DNA of 64,000 nucleotides, from the NCBI RefSeq assembly GCF_003058265.1, contig NZ_QBUK01000009.1, forward strand, positions 1 to 64,000, in the 5' to 3' direction. Positions 55,962-64,000 of the stretch are shown here, one piece after another. The notes below the pieces were generated by a model, which was given only the letters and a program-made list of their open reading frames with translations, was not told where the DNA came from and made no database searches. The translations under genes and the position numbers were made by a program. Each line of letters opens with the position of its first letter. The stretch's first letter is position 1. The DNA comes from Flagellimonas amoyensis (lineage in GTDB: Bacteria > Bacteroidota > Bacteroidia > Flavobacteriales > Flavobacteriaceae).

Positions 55962-57509
55962 CTAAATCTCCGGGATTTCCACATCCAGTTCAGTATCCTT
56001 CTTGCTTTTGGGCAGGTTGAGCCGCATGGCCAAAATCGCAGCCACAACAAAACAAGCCCCGGCAAATAGGATGGCGTTCACGGAATTGGCCCCCAAGAGG
56101 TTTTTGAAGATCGGACCAAAGGAAATGGTCTGTATGAACATGGGGATCACGATCATCATATTCAAAATCCCCATATATACCCCGCGCCGTTGTTGGGGCA
56201 CTATTTTGGAGACCATACTGTACGGAATACCCATCATGGCCGCCCAGCCTATACCGAACAACACCATGGGATACAACACATGGACAGGGTCTGAAATCTG
56301 TGGAATGGCAAACAAGGCAATGGCCGTACCAACCAAACTTAATGCATAAACTTTTTTACCACCAAAGCGCACTGTCAATGGCACCAAAAGAAGTGCAACA
56401 ACCGTGGTCACGATATTGTAAGTCAAACTCATTGTTGCCGCTTGGGCAGTCGCTTCGGAAGTATCCATTTCCATGGTCACTCGCAGCAGCGGTGTGATGA
56501 ATTGCCAATACACAAACAAGGCATACCACTGGAAAAGATAGACAGCAGCTATTCTCCACATGAATTTAGGCATGTCCTTTACAGCATTGCCCACCTCCAG
56601 AAAAGGAGACAAAACATCTGCAAACTTTTTGATGGAAGCATTGTCCGTGTTCTTTCTAATCAAACGAAAGAGGTAAGAGAACCAAACGGCACAGATCAAT
56701 AGTACGATGACCACCCATAGATTAATATCTTCGAACAAGGCTGGGTATTGTTTCCCTATCAAAAAGCCCAATAACAAGGGAAGGGAGAAAAGGATGAACA
56801 CCACCCCGACTATCTGGACAAATGCAGAGGGTTTGCCTTTGTTAAATTCATTAATGTTTTTTATTTCTTCCTCGCTCGGAGGAATCTCGGGAGTTTTCAA
56901 TACCGACCACAGAATGGTCGCTATGGATAAAATGGAACCTATGAGAAAAGGATAAAACACCCATTTGGGAATTACGCCTATCACTTCTGGCTCTTCAGCA
57001 CCAAAAAATTTCTGAAAAAAGACAATCGCCCCAGTCGCCAACAAAATTCCAGCTCCTACGAAGAGACTTTGCATCTGATAGCCCAAACTCAACTGCTCAT
57101 CTGGAAGTTTATCCCCAACAAAGGCACGATAGGGTTCCATGGCCATATTGTTGCCCACATCCAGAATCCAAAATAATCCCGCAGCAAACCAAAGCGAAGG
57201 GCTTTGGGGAAAGGCAAAGAGACAAATGCTTGCCATGATCGCCCCTATCAAAAAGAAAGGTTTTCTACGACCCCATTTAAATGACCACGTTTTGTCCGAA
57301 ATCGCCCCAACGATTGGCTGGACCACCAATCCGGTTACAGGGCCTGCTATGTTCAGTATGGGCAGCATCTCTTCTTTTGCACCAAGCCAAAGAAAAATAG
57401 AGTTCACGGCACTCTGCTGGAGCCCAAAGCTATATTGAATCCCAAGGAACCCAACATTCATATTGAAAATCTGCCAAAAACTCAGTTTGGGTTTTGTTAT
57501 CTTGATCAT
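55962..57509 (-). CDS. MFS transporter, SLC45 (sucrose/maltose)-like
   Basis: 515 residues with about 12 hydrophobic helices. The SLC45-like features are GFLGIQYSFGLQQ in the first helix, QPIVGAISD and WGRRKPF between helices 2 and 3 (the RGRRRP-type loop), and the following helix with MEPYRAFVGD. Members take up disaccharides such as sucrose or maltose with protons. No glycoside hydrolase gene is adjacent, so the substrate is open. It appears to be transcribed alone. Confidence 0.88.
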   Translation of the reverse strand: MIKITKPKLSFWQIFNMNVGFLGIQYSFGLQQSAVNSIFLWLGAKEEMLPILNIAGPVTGLVVQPIVGAISDKTWSFKWGRRKPFFLIGAIMASICLFAFPQSPSLWFAAGLFWILDVGNNMAMEPYRAFVGDKLPDEQLSLGYQMQSLFVGAGILLATGAIVFFQKFFGAEEPEVIGVIPKWVFYPFLIGSILSIATILWSVLKTPEIPPSEEEIKNINEFNKGKPSAFVQIVGVVFILFSLPLLLGFLIGKQYPALFEDINLWVVIVLLICAVWFSYLFRLIRKNTDNASIKKFADVLSPFLEVGNAVKDMPKFMWRIAAVYLFQWYALFVYWQFITPLLRVTMEMDTSEATAQAATMSLTYNIVTTVVALLLVPLTVRFGGKKVYALSLVGTAIALFAIPQISDPVHVLYPMVLFGIGWAAMMGIPYSMVSKIVPQQRRGVYMGILNMMIVIPMFIQTISFGPIFKNLLGANSVNAILFAGACFVVAAILAMRLNLPKSKKDTELDVEIPEI

Positions 57510-57642
57510 GATCGGCTTTCGGTTAGTTTCGCTATCTGGTTTTGAACAAATATCAATTCCTTAAAAAAAGTACCATCAATATAGCATTTTTTCCATCCAA
57601 ATTATCAAATGGTGTGTTTTTGGCAATTATTAGTTGTGATTT

Positions 57643-58566
57643 TTATTCTTTGAGGAACTCAATGTTGCGCTTCAGACCTGAAAGTTTGGTCCGCTTTACC
57701 GCTGATTTCTGAAATACCTTTTTGAAAACGTCCTCCGTAATCTCCTCCCAATCCTTTTTGGTGAAGGACAACAATTCTGGATGGGGGTCGAACAAAGGTT
57801 CCCGATGCGGTTTGGAAAATCGGTTCCAGGGACACACGTCCTGGCAGACATCGCACCCAAACATCCACTCATCAAATTTCCCTTGGAATTCACCTGGGAT
57901 TTCATTTTTCAGCTCGATGGTGAAATAGGATATGCACTTGCTCCCATCCACCACATAGGGCTCCACGATGGCCTGCGTGGGGCAAGCATCGATGCAAGCG
58001 GTGCAGGTACCACAATGATCGGTGACGGGAGTATCGTACTCGAGTTCCAGATCCACAATCAATTCAGCTATAAAATAAAAGGAACCTACTTGCTGCGTCA
58101 ACAGGTTGCTGTGTTTCCCTATCCAGCCCAAACCACCGCGGGCAGCCCAAGCCTTATCCAGTACAGGTGCGGAATCCACAAAGGCCCTTCCGTGAACTTC
58201 CCCAATTTCTTCCTGGATGAAATGCAATAGACTTTTGAGCTTGTCCTTTATCACAAAGTGATAATCCGTTCCGTAGGCATACTTGGAAATCTTATAGGAA
58301 TCTGGGTTTTGTTGTTCGGACGGAAAGTAATTCAACAACAGGGAAATGACCGATTTGGAACCTTCCACCAATTTTGTGGGGTCGAGACGCTTGTCAAAAT
58401 GGTTTTCCATATACTGCATCTCCCCATGCCTATTCTGGTTGAGCCATTTTTCCAAACGAGGGGCCTCCTCTTCCAAAAAACCTGCTTTGGAAACACCGCA
58501 AGACAAAAAACCGAGGCGCTTGGCTTCGGTCTTGATCATTGAGGTATGTTTGTTCCTATTGTTCAT
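57643..58566 (-). CDS. queG: Epoxyqueuosine reductase
   Basis: 307 residues. The last step of queuosine synthesis: it reduces epoxyqueuosine in tRNA using cobalamin and two 4Fe-4S clusters. Both ferredoxin-type motifs are visible, [12 protein letters not shown] and [10 protein letters not shown], as is the family's [15 protein letters not shown] segment. Start at MNNRNKHTS; Met10 is an alternative. Its ATG lies only 6 bases after the GIY-YIG gene's stop, so the repeat-flanked GIY-YIG unit sits directly in the ruvB-queG interval. Confidence 0.94.
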   Translation of the reverse strand: MNNRNKHTSMIKTEAKRLGFLSCGVSKAGFLEEEAPRLEKWLNQNRHGEMQYMENHFDKRLDPTKLVEGSKSVISLLLNYFPSEQQNPDSYKISKYAYGTDYHFVIKDKLKSLLHFIQEEIGEVHGRAFVDSAPVLDKAWAARGGLGWIGKHSNLLTQQVGSFYFIAELIVDLELEYDTPVTDHCGTCTACIDACPTQAIVEPYVVDGSKCISYFTIELKNEIPGEFQGKFDEWMFGCDVCQDVCPWNRFSKPHREPLFDPHPELLSFTKKDWEEITEDVFKKVFQKSAVKRTKLSGLKRNIEFLKE

Positions 58567-58572
58567 CTGTCA

Positions 58573-58920
58573 TTAGCTGTCAGGCTGAGCGCAGTCGAAG
58601 CCCTCTTTAGCTGGATGATATTTAAAATGAGATGCATTTCTACATTCGGAAAGTAATTGCAATCTATCAAAATCTCCCAAAGTCAATGCTTGCTTTTTAG
58701 CTTTTGTCCAGCCTTTTACCTTTTTCTCAAAATAAATAGCTTGAAGCACATCATTGAACTCTTGGCAGAATTCCAACTCCACTGGTCTTCGCTTGTAAGT
58801 ATAGCTACTCTTGTCTTTACCGTATCGATGCTGGTCAAGTCTTTCTGAAATGTCATTGGTTATTCCTGTGTAATAGGAACCATCAGCGCATTTGAGTATG
58901 TAAACATAGTAACTGTACAT
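58573..58920 (-). CDS. Single-domain GIY-YIG nuclease, repeat-associated
   Basis: 115 residues, a UPF0213/YhbQ-like GIY-YIG domain with nothing else. The family motifs are YYVYILKC (4-11, the GIY part), YYTGITND (16-23, the YIG part), Arg27, His31, and FEKKVKGW (64-71) with the metal-binding Glu65. All catalytic positions are kept, so nicking activity is plausible. The last residues (GFDCAQPDS) are encoded by REP-like copy 4, and the stop follows immediately. Copies 5 and 6 lie 20 and 69 bases upstream of the ATG in inverted orientation. It may be a mobile or repeat-maintaining nuclease; this is inference. Confidence 0.85.
   Translation of the reverse strand: MYSYYVYILKCADGSYYTGITNDISERLDQHRYGKDKSSYTYKRRPVELEFCQEFNDVLQAIYFEKKVKGWTKAKKQALTLGDFDRLQLLSECRNASHFKYHPAKEGFDCAQPDS
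58579..58602 (+). repeat. REP-like hairpin, copy 4 (GGCT/AGCC arms), inside the GIY-YIG 3' end
   Basis: GTCA, arm GGCT, core GAGCGCAGTCGA, arm AGCC. It overlaps the last codons of the GIY-YIG gene and faces copies 5 and 6 across that gene as an inverted repeat. Confidence 0.8.
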
Positions 58921-58939
58921 GAAAGCTTATTCTTTAATT

Positions 58940-58963
58940 AGCTTCGACTGCGCTCAGCCTGAC
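58940..58963 (-). repeat. REP-like hairpin, copy 5
   Basis: In the GTCA orientation: GTCA, arm GGCT, exact core GAGCGCAGTCGA, arm AGCT (one unpaired position). It starts 20 bases upstream of the GIY-YIG ATG and is inverted relative to copy 4. Confidence 0.8.
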
Positions 58964-58988
58964 CCATTGCGAACCTTCATGTTTTTGA

Positions 58989-59012
58989 GGCTTCGACTGC
59001 GCTCAGCCTGAC
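58989..59012 (-). repeat. REP-like hairpin, copy 6 (GGCT/AGCC arms)
   Basis: In the GTCA orientation: GTCA, arm GGCT, exact core GAGCGCAGTCGA, arm AGCC, identical over 24 bases to copy 4 but inverted. It lies 25 bases beyond copy 5 and 36 bases from the ruvB stop. Confidence 0.8.
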
Positions 59013-59048
59013 ATTGGAGCAAATCAAGCAACTTGGTTTCAAATAGAG

Positions 59049-60071
59049 TCAAAAAAGTCCACCCTGGACACCACCCTTTATTCGACCCAAATGCTTATAG
59101 GCCAATTCTGTGACCTCACGACCTCTTGGGGTCCGCATGATGAAGCCTTGTTGGATCAAAAAGGGTTCATAGACTTCTTCAATGGTCTCGGCGCTTTCGG
59201 AGACCGCCGTGGCCAAGGTCGTGATCCCCACCGGACCACCTTTGAACTTATCGATGATGGTGGTCAGGATCTTGTTGTCCATCTCATCCAGTCCATGGGC
59301 ATCCACATTGAGGGCCTTGAGTCCAAACTGTGAGATATCCAAATCGATGTTCCCATTTCCTTTGATCTGGGCAAAATCCCTGACCCTTCGCAGGAGGGCA
59401 TTGCAAATCCGAGGGGTGCCCCTGCTCCGTCCTGCAATTTCTATGGCCGCTTCTTGGGTGATGGGCACTTTGAGGATTTCCGCACTTCGTTCCACAATGG
59501 TGGAGAGCAGTTCCGTGTTGTAGTATTCCAATCGGCTCTGGATCCCGAACCTCGCCCGCATGGGAGCTGTCAGCAATCCGGAACGCGTGGTGGCCCCTAT
59601 CAAGGTAAACGGGCTCAGATTGATCTGGACGGTCCTGGCATTCGGTCCGGTCTCGATCATGATATCAATCTTATAATCTTCCATGGCCGAGTAGAGGTAC
59701 TCCTCCACAATGGGGCTGAGCCTATGGATCTCGTCAATGAACAGTACATCGCGTTCGTCGAGGTTGGTGAGCAACCCGGCCAAATCACCCGGCTTGTCGA
59801 GGACAGGTCCCGATGTCACTTTGATGCCCACACCCAACTCGTTGGCCAAAATATGTGCCAGTGTGGTCTTTCCCAGACCCGGGGGTCCGTGAAAAAGGGT
59901 ATGGTCCAATGCCTCTCCCCTGAGGTTGGCGGCCTGCACAAAAACCTTTAGGTTTTCCAATACTTGGGCCTGTCCCGTAAAATCATCGAAAGTGACGGGA
60001 CGGAGGGCTCTTTCGATATCGAGCTCCTCTTGGGAAAAATTATTGGCCGTTGGATCTAAGTTTTCGTTCAT
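59049..60071 (-). CDS. ruvB: Holliday junction branch-migration motor RuvB
   Basis: 340 residues, full length. AAA+ ATPase with Walker A GPPGLGKT (62-69), Walker B LFIDEIH, sensor GATTRSG and the arginine-finger region, followed by a winged-helix domain ending in [16 protein letters not shown]. It drives branch migration with RuvA. A TATATTTG element on the minus strand (60086-60079) lies only a few bases before the ATG, so the transcript may be almost leaderless. Confidence 0.96.
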   Translation of the reverse strand: MNENLDPTANNFSQEELDIERALRPVTFDDFTGQAQVLENLKVFVQAANLRGEALDHTLFHGPPGLGKTTLAHILANELGVGIKVTSGPVLDKPGDLAGLLTNLDERDVLFIDEIHRLSPIVEEYLYSAMEDYKIDIMIETGPNARTVQINLSPFTLIGATTRSGLLTAPMRARFGIQSRLEYYNTELLSTIVERSAEILKVPITQEAAIEIAGRSRGTPRICNALLRRVRDFAQIKGNGNIDLDISQFGLKALNVDAHGLDEMDNKILTTIIDKFKGGPVGITTLATAVSESAETIEEVYEPFLIQQGFIMRTPRGREVTELAYKHLGRIKGGVQGGLF

Positions 60072-60220
60072 CGCTCAACAAATATAATTGAAAACCCCAT
60101 CCGCCTGAAACCATTCTTCCTAAAATGAGTTTTGACGGCAATCTTCAAAATCTAAGTCTTACCTTAGTTATCTTAAAAAGCATTCGATTATACACAATTG
60201 CACCAATGATCAATTCAAAT

Positions 60221-60244
60221 GTCACATCGAGCGCAGTCGAGATG
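60221..60244 (+). repeat. REP-like hairpin, copy 7 (left half of a head-to-head pair)
   Basis: GTCA, arm CATC, exact core GAGCGCAGTCGA, arm GATG. It is inverted relative to copy 8; the perfect 12-base parts of the two cores (60229-60240 and 60259-60270) are separated by 18 bases. It lies between ruvB and the acyl-CoA dehydrogenase gene. Confidence 0.8.
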
Positions 60245-60254
60245 CCTTTGTCTA

Positions 60255-60278
60255 CCTTTCGACTGCGCTCAAGAGGAC
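60255..60278 (-). repeat. REP-like hairpin, copy 8 (diverged arms)
   Basis: In the GTCA orientation: GTCC, arm TCTT, exact core GAGCGCAGTCGA, arm AAGG (one mismatch in the stem). It is the most diverged copy in its arms and leader, but its core is intact. Confidence 0.7.
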
Positions 60279-60358
60279 AAAGACAAAATTATCAAGCCAT
60301 TGGTACAATTACAGATATATAACTAAAACAACATTGTTCAGCCCCAATAAAAATTACC

Positions 60359-62620
60359 ATGCACGACATTGATTATTCCCAAGGCATCCTTCAATACATC
60401 CCTTTTTTTTATGTGATCTGGTCCGATGACCTGCTGTCCGCTTCCGAAATTTCAGTGGTGATGAAGACCATCGAACAAGATGAATCCTTAAAAGCCAAAG
60501 AAAAGGAGCAATTGCTGCTTTGGCTGAATACGGATAATCCTCCCAGCGACGGGGAAATGAAGAATTGGAAACTCACCATTGCAAACTCTGAAGTAAAGCT
60601 CATTGAAAGTGAGACCTATCCGTTGACCTCGTTCAGCCAACGATTGACCCAACAACAGAACGGGGCCGGTTTCAACGACCACCTGAAACACATCGAGATC
60701 AATCTGGGGATACAGCCCAACCACTACAACCATTTGTTCGATGTGGAGGTAGTGCATGAGAAAACCTCCGATCACTATAACGCAACCATCCTTGACGACA
60801 TTCTCAAAGGGCCCCATGCCAAAACTGTGGATGGTTTCCGTGATTTTTTGGACCAGCCCATCTTTAGATGGGAAACTCTCCGGAAGAAAGAGGATTTTAG
60901 GACCAGAATATTGGAACAGGTGCAGACCTTGGCAAAAAAAGGATATGGTGCCATGGCCTATCCTGCCGAATATGGAGGTACGGGAAATATGCCTGCCTAT
61001 GCGGCCATTTTTGAACATTTGATGTTCGTTGACGGAAGTTTGGCGGTCAAATTTGGGGTGCAGTTCGGCCTATTTGGAGGAAGCATCCAAAAATTGGGCA
61101 GCAAGCGGCACCACGACCAGTACCTGACCGATGCAGGCGCCACAACACTGCTTGGCTGCTTTGCCATGACAGAGACGGGGCACGGTTCCAACGTACGCGG
61201 CATCAGGACCACCGCGACCTATGAACCGGCTTCGGATTCCATCGTGATCCAAACCCCAGGAAAGAATGACAACAAGGAATACATCGGGAACGCCTTGCAC
61301 TCCAAAATGGCCACGGTGTTTGCCCAATTGATCGTGGATGGAAAAAATGAGGGCGTGCATGCCATTCTGGTACCGCTACGCAATGAAAATCATGAGGAAC
61401 TTGAAGGCATCACCATTGAGGACAATGGTTACAAACTGGGCCTGAACGGAGTGGACAACGGCAAGATATGGTTCAACAATGTAAGGGTCCCTCGTGAAAA
61501 CTTGCTCAACAAATATGGCGAGATACGTGAAGACGGCACTTATTTTTCGTCCATAAAAAACCCCAACAAACGGTTCTTTACCATGTTGGGCACCTTGGTG
61601 GGCGGGCGAATCTGTGTGGCCCGTGGTGCGCTTGGAGGGGCAAAGATGGCACTTTCCATTGCCGTGAAATATGCCTTGAACCGAAGACAGTTCAACGACA
61701 GCGTAAAAATCCAGGAGGACCTGATCATGGACTATCCCACCCATCAGATCCGATTGACGCCCTCCATTGCCAGTGCGTATGTGTACCACGTGACCTTGGA
61801 AGAGATGATGAAACGTTACAGTGATGACTCCCAACCGGACAAACGAAAGATAGAGACGCAGGTGGCCGGGCTGAAATCGATCATTACCTGGTTTGCGAAC
61901 GATACCATCCAAGAATGTAGGGAGGCCTGTGGTGGCAAAGGGTACCTGCTGGAGAACCGGATTGCCGACCTCAAGGGCGATGTGGACATCTTCACCACTT
62001 TTGAAGGCGACAACACCGTATTGCTCCAATTGGCCGCCAAAGGCGTTCTATCGGATTTTCAGGCGGAGTTCAACAGTGCTGGGTTCACCTCGGTGCTCAA
62101 ATTGTTGCAGAGCCAACTTTCGGACACTCTGACGGCCATCAACCCCCTATATTCCAACAAAGTGGATGCCGAACACCTGTACAATCCCAAGTTTCACAAG
62201 CATGCGTTCAGTTACCGTACCAGAAGGCTGACCTATACGTTGGCCATGCGTATCCGGAACTATATCAAAAAAGGGGTGCCTTCGTACCAAGCCTTCCTTA
62301 AAGTACAGACCCATTTGTTGGCTTTGGGAAAAGCCTATAGTGTGGAACTGGCCTATGGGGTGTTCCATGATTTCTGCGAAACGGTTTCCGACGCGGAACA
62401 CAAAGCATTATTGGAAAAATTGGGCACGCTGTATGCCCTTAACGAAATCCATTCGGATGGCAGATGGTTTTTGGAGCAGGGCTATATTGGCGGGACCAAG
62501 TCCAAGGCGATACGGCAACGTGTGGAGCGATTGTCCACCGAACTTCGCCCCCATATTGAGGTATTGGTGGACGGTTTTGGTATTCCGGACCATTGCCTGA
62601 CCGCGCCTATTGCCCAATAA
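60359..62620 (+). CDS. Acyl-CoA dehydrogenase/oxidase family enzyme
   Basis: 753 residues, longer than a standard acyl-CoA dehydrogenase and close to acyl-CoA oxidase size. An N-terminal alpha-helical extension (about 1-120) precedes the acyl-CoA dehydrogenase core (about 170-560), with LLGCFAMTETGHGSNVRG (FAD/substrate loop) and CREACGGKGYLLENRI near the active-site region. An ACOX-like C-terminal domain follows. It oxidises acyl-CoA at the alpha-beta bond. Whether it passes electrons to ETF or to O2 cannot be told. It stands alone and converges on the head-GIN gene. Confidence 0.88.
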   Translation: MHDIDYSQGILQYIPFFYVIWSDDLLSASEISVVMKTIEQDESLKAKEKEQLLLWLNTDNPPSDGEMKNWKLTIANSEVKLIESETYPLTSFSQRLTQQQNGAGFNDHLKHIEINLGIQPNHYNHLFDVEVVHEKTSDHYNATILDDILKGPHAKTVDGFRDFLDQPIFRWETLRKKEDFRTRILEQVQTLAKKGYGAMAYPAEYGGTGNMPAYAAIFEHLMFVDGSLAVKFGVQFGLFGGSIQKLGSKRHHDQYLTDAGATTLLGCFAMTETGHGSNVRGIRTTATYEPASDSIVIQTPGKNDNKEYIGNALHSKMATVFAQLIVDGKNEGVHAILVPLRNENHEELEGITIEDNGYKLGLNGVDNGKIWFNNVRVPRENLLNKYGEIREDGTYFSSIKNPNKRFFTMLGTLVGGRICVARGALGGAKMALSIAVKYALNRRQFNDSVKIQEDLIMDYPTHQIRLTPSIASAYVYHVTLEEMMKRYSDDSQPDKRKIETQVAGLKSIITWFANDTIQECREACGGKGYLLENRIADLKGDVDIFTTFEGDNTVLLQLAAKGVLSDFQAEFNSAGFTSVLKLLQSQLSDTLTAINPLYSNKVDAEHLYNPKFHKHAFSYRTRRLTYTLAMRIRNYIKKGVPSYQAFLKVQTHLLALGKAYSVELAYGVFHDFCETVSDAEHKALLEKLGTLYALNEIHSDGRWFLEQGYIGGTKSKAIRQRVERLSTELRPHIEVLVDGFGIPDHCLTAPIAQ

Positions 62621-62621
62621 C

Positions 62622-63446
62622 CTATTCCTGGCGTTTGATCAACTGCGAGGCATCCAAAAAATCGACAATGGTGATCTTTGGGTTTCCGAAGAGGTATACT
62701 TTGGAGTTGCCCTTGGTGCTCAGCTCTAAATTTCTAAAGGCATAAATGTAGGCCGATGGATCATTCTCCATGGTCAGTTTTAGGTCGCCCACTTCCATGG
62801 TCTCGCCTTTGTAGCGGGAATTCCCCATCAAACGTATCTGGATATTGTCCGATGTGCCCTCAAGGGTCAGGGAGGCATTGCTCTCCAAATCGACCAGACC
62901 GGTCTGCCCGACACTGTACACGTAGGCCTCTGCCCTATTTCCCATAGATATGTTGAGGGAGTCCACATCCACATTGAAATTGCCCCGACTGGTCTCTTCC
63001 AGGTTGATGTCCATCACCGCTGCCTTTGCTTTGATGTCCAATCGGGTATTGTTGAACCCATCCACGAACAGCTCATCGCTTTCAATTGCATCCTGCGCGA
63101 CCATGCTACCATCTTTTAGGGTAATGGCCCTGAGTTCAGTATAGTTGACCGTGATATCCAACTGTTTTTTTGCGGTAACGTCGTAATAGGAGCTGATGAT
63201 CAGGGTACCGTCCTCCACATTGAACTTGAGAATGTCTATCAAGTTGTCATCGGCCTCAATGTCATACCCCGGTCCAAAGGATTTTTTCAGTACAATGTCC
63301 AGATTATCGTTCAACACAATGGCATTGAAGGGCGGCAATTCCTCATTCACATGGGTCACGATCCTACTCCCTTTTATCTTTGGCTTTCGCTGGGCGGAGG
63401 ACAGAAGGGGAAACACGATCAAGAAAAGGACTACTATTTTTTTCAC
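62622..63446 (-). CDS. Head-GIN domain (DUF2807) surface protein
   Basis: 274 residues. The signal peptide ends near SAQ (about residue 18), followed by a DUF2807/putative auto-transporter adhesin head-GIN domain. This is a beta-helix-like fold with repeating short hydrophobic strands (VDSLNISMGNRAEAYVYSVG; SNASLTLEGTSDNIQIRLMG). Members are exported proteins of Bacteroidota with no established function. It converges on the acyl-CoA dehydrogenase gene with a 1-base gap. Confidence 0.85.
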   Translation of the reverse strand: MKKIVVLFLIVFPLLSSAQRKPKIKGSRIVTHVNEELPPFNAIVLNDNLDIVLKKSFGPGYDIEADDNLIDILKFNVEDGTLIISSYYDVTAKKQLDITVNYTELRAITLKDGSMVAQDAIESDELFVDGFNNTRLDIKAKAAVMDINLEETSRGNFNVDVDSLNISMGNRAEAYVYSVGQTGLVDLESNASLTLEGTSDNIQIRLMGNSRYKGETMEVGDLKLTMENDPSAYIYAFRNLELSTKGNSKVYLFGNPKITIVDFLDASQLIKRQE

Positions 63447-63524
63447 GGTTCTATTTTTAGGACAAATTGTTTTCTAAAGATATTACAATCAAAGCTAACC
63501 ATTGTATTTCAGACCCTAAGAAAC

Positions 63525-63551
63525 AAAAAACCCATCCAAATAGGACGGGCT
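63525..63551 (-). terminator. Terminator of the cytochrome oxidase subunit I gene
   Basis: On the minus strand AGCCCGTCC, loop TATTT, GGATGGGTT (one G-T pair), then a run of T. It lies 28 bases beyond the stop of the partial subunit I gene. Confidence 0.75.
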
Positions 63552-63578
63552 TTCTTTATCTTTTGAAATACATCAACA

Positions 63579-64000
63579 CTAGTGGTTGAGTTCTTCTTCG
63601 TTTTCCTGAAGCGGCACGTTCTGCGGCACAAAATCCTGTCCGGCAATAATGTACTCTCCATTTTCATAAGTCTTGCTATAGTCGTAGGCCCAACGATATA
63701 CGTGTGGTATCTCCCCTGGCCAGTTTCCGTGGATGTGTTCCTGTGGAGTGGTCCATTCCAATGTGTTGGAGCTCCATGGGTTCTGAGATCCTTTTTTGCC
63801 GTAGAAAATACTGGAAATGAAGTTGTAAATGAATATCAACTGGGCAAAACCAGCGATGATGGCAAATACGGTCATCAATACCTGAACGTTGGTCAACTCA
63901 TCGAACATGGGGAAAGCCGTGTTCTCATAGTAACGTCTTGGCACTCCCGCCATACCCACAAAGTGCATGGGGAAGAATACGCCATAAGCACAAACTGCCG
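63579..64000 (-). CDS. Cytochrome c oxidase subunit I, C-terminal part (cut by window edge)
   Basis: Only about the last 140 residues are present; the gene continues past 64000. The visible part begins AVCAYGVFFPMHFVGMAGVPRRY, which is the helix XI/XII region of heme-copper oxidase subunit I. Further conserved features are the last helix and NTLEWTTPQEHIHGNWPGEIPHVYRW. The catalytic His ligands lie outside the window. It probably belongs to the same oxidase as the subunits III and IV at 41-43 kb, although it is 20 kb away. A terminator follows. Confidence 0.93.
   Translation of the reverse strand, partial: AVCAYGVFFPMHFVGMAGVPRRYYENTAFPMFDELTNVQVLMTVFAIIAGFAQLIFIYNFISSIFYGKKGSQNPWSSNTLEWTTPQEHIHGNWPGEIPHVYRWAYDYSKTYENGEYIIAGQDFVPQNVPLQENEEELNH

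Noticed and set aside
58573..58920. GIY-YIG gene considered as UvrC or a homing endonuclease inside an intron
   Set aside because: It is a free-standing single domain, with no UvrC domains and no interrupted host gene or intron structure around it.
58573..59012. GIY-YIG unit considered as a classical insertion sequence
   Set aside because: No transposase and no target-site duplication could be seen at the outer ends; the repeats are REP-like hairpins rather than IS ends. It is kept as a candidate of another kind.

Overview
The window is a chromosomal segment of a Bacteroidota member, most likely a marine Flavobacteriaceae species of the Muricauda/Flagellimonas type. This rests on gene content and order, not on a database match. 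It carries a complete sprA (type IX secretion translocon) between ruvA and gcvH, two PorP/SprF proteins, an adhesin with a type B type IX sorting domain, a caa3/cbaa-type cytochrome oxidase cluster, and promoters of the Bacteroidota form TTG-N19/20-TAnnTTTG. No tRNA, rRNA, CRISPR array, prophage or transposase gene was seen.

Layout. 0-6 kb: a secreted TSP3-repeat protein, a YihY/BrkB membrane protein, two small proteins of unknown function, and a tandem pair of collagen-like lipoproteins. 6-10 kb: an S9 peptidase and an Nramp-like transporter. 10-17 kb (minus strand): adhesin, PorP/SprF and OmpA/PD40 genes with 1-base gaps, a typical gliding/T9SS surface operon. 17-24 kb: fabD, a gamma-carbonic anhydrase-like protein, a LytTR two-component pair, a VWA protein and a second PorP/SprF. 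24-29 kb: NifU-like Fe-S carrier, dodecin, DUF255 thioredoxin-fold protein, MscS channel, tsaB. 29-39 kb (minus): an efflux operon with four MacB-type permeases, one ATPase, two adaptors and one TolC. 39-44 kb (minus): respiratory genes (DUF420, SCO, two oxidase subunits III, subunit IV, heme O synthase). 44-56 kb (minus): tonB, vanZ, gcvH, sprA, ruvA, maeB. 56-64 kb: SLC45-like MFS transporter, queG, a GIY-YIG nuclease gene, ruvB, an acyl-CoA dehydrogenase/oxidase, a head-GIN protein and the 3' end of cytochrome oxidase subunit I.

Most of the window is ordinary core genome. The most unusual signal is a family of eight short REP-like hairpins, found almost only between genes. Their 12-base core (GAGCGCAGTCGA) is conserved, while the 4-base arms on either side change together so that pairing is kept. 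Most copies start with GTCA. Two loci hold head-to-head pairs. At a third locus inverted copies flank a single-domain GIY-YIG nuclease gene, whose last codons lie inside one copy. This layout resembles REP/RAYT systems, but with a GIY-YIG enzyme in place of a Y1 transposase. It is the best candidate here for an undescribed system, and the functional link is inference.
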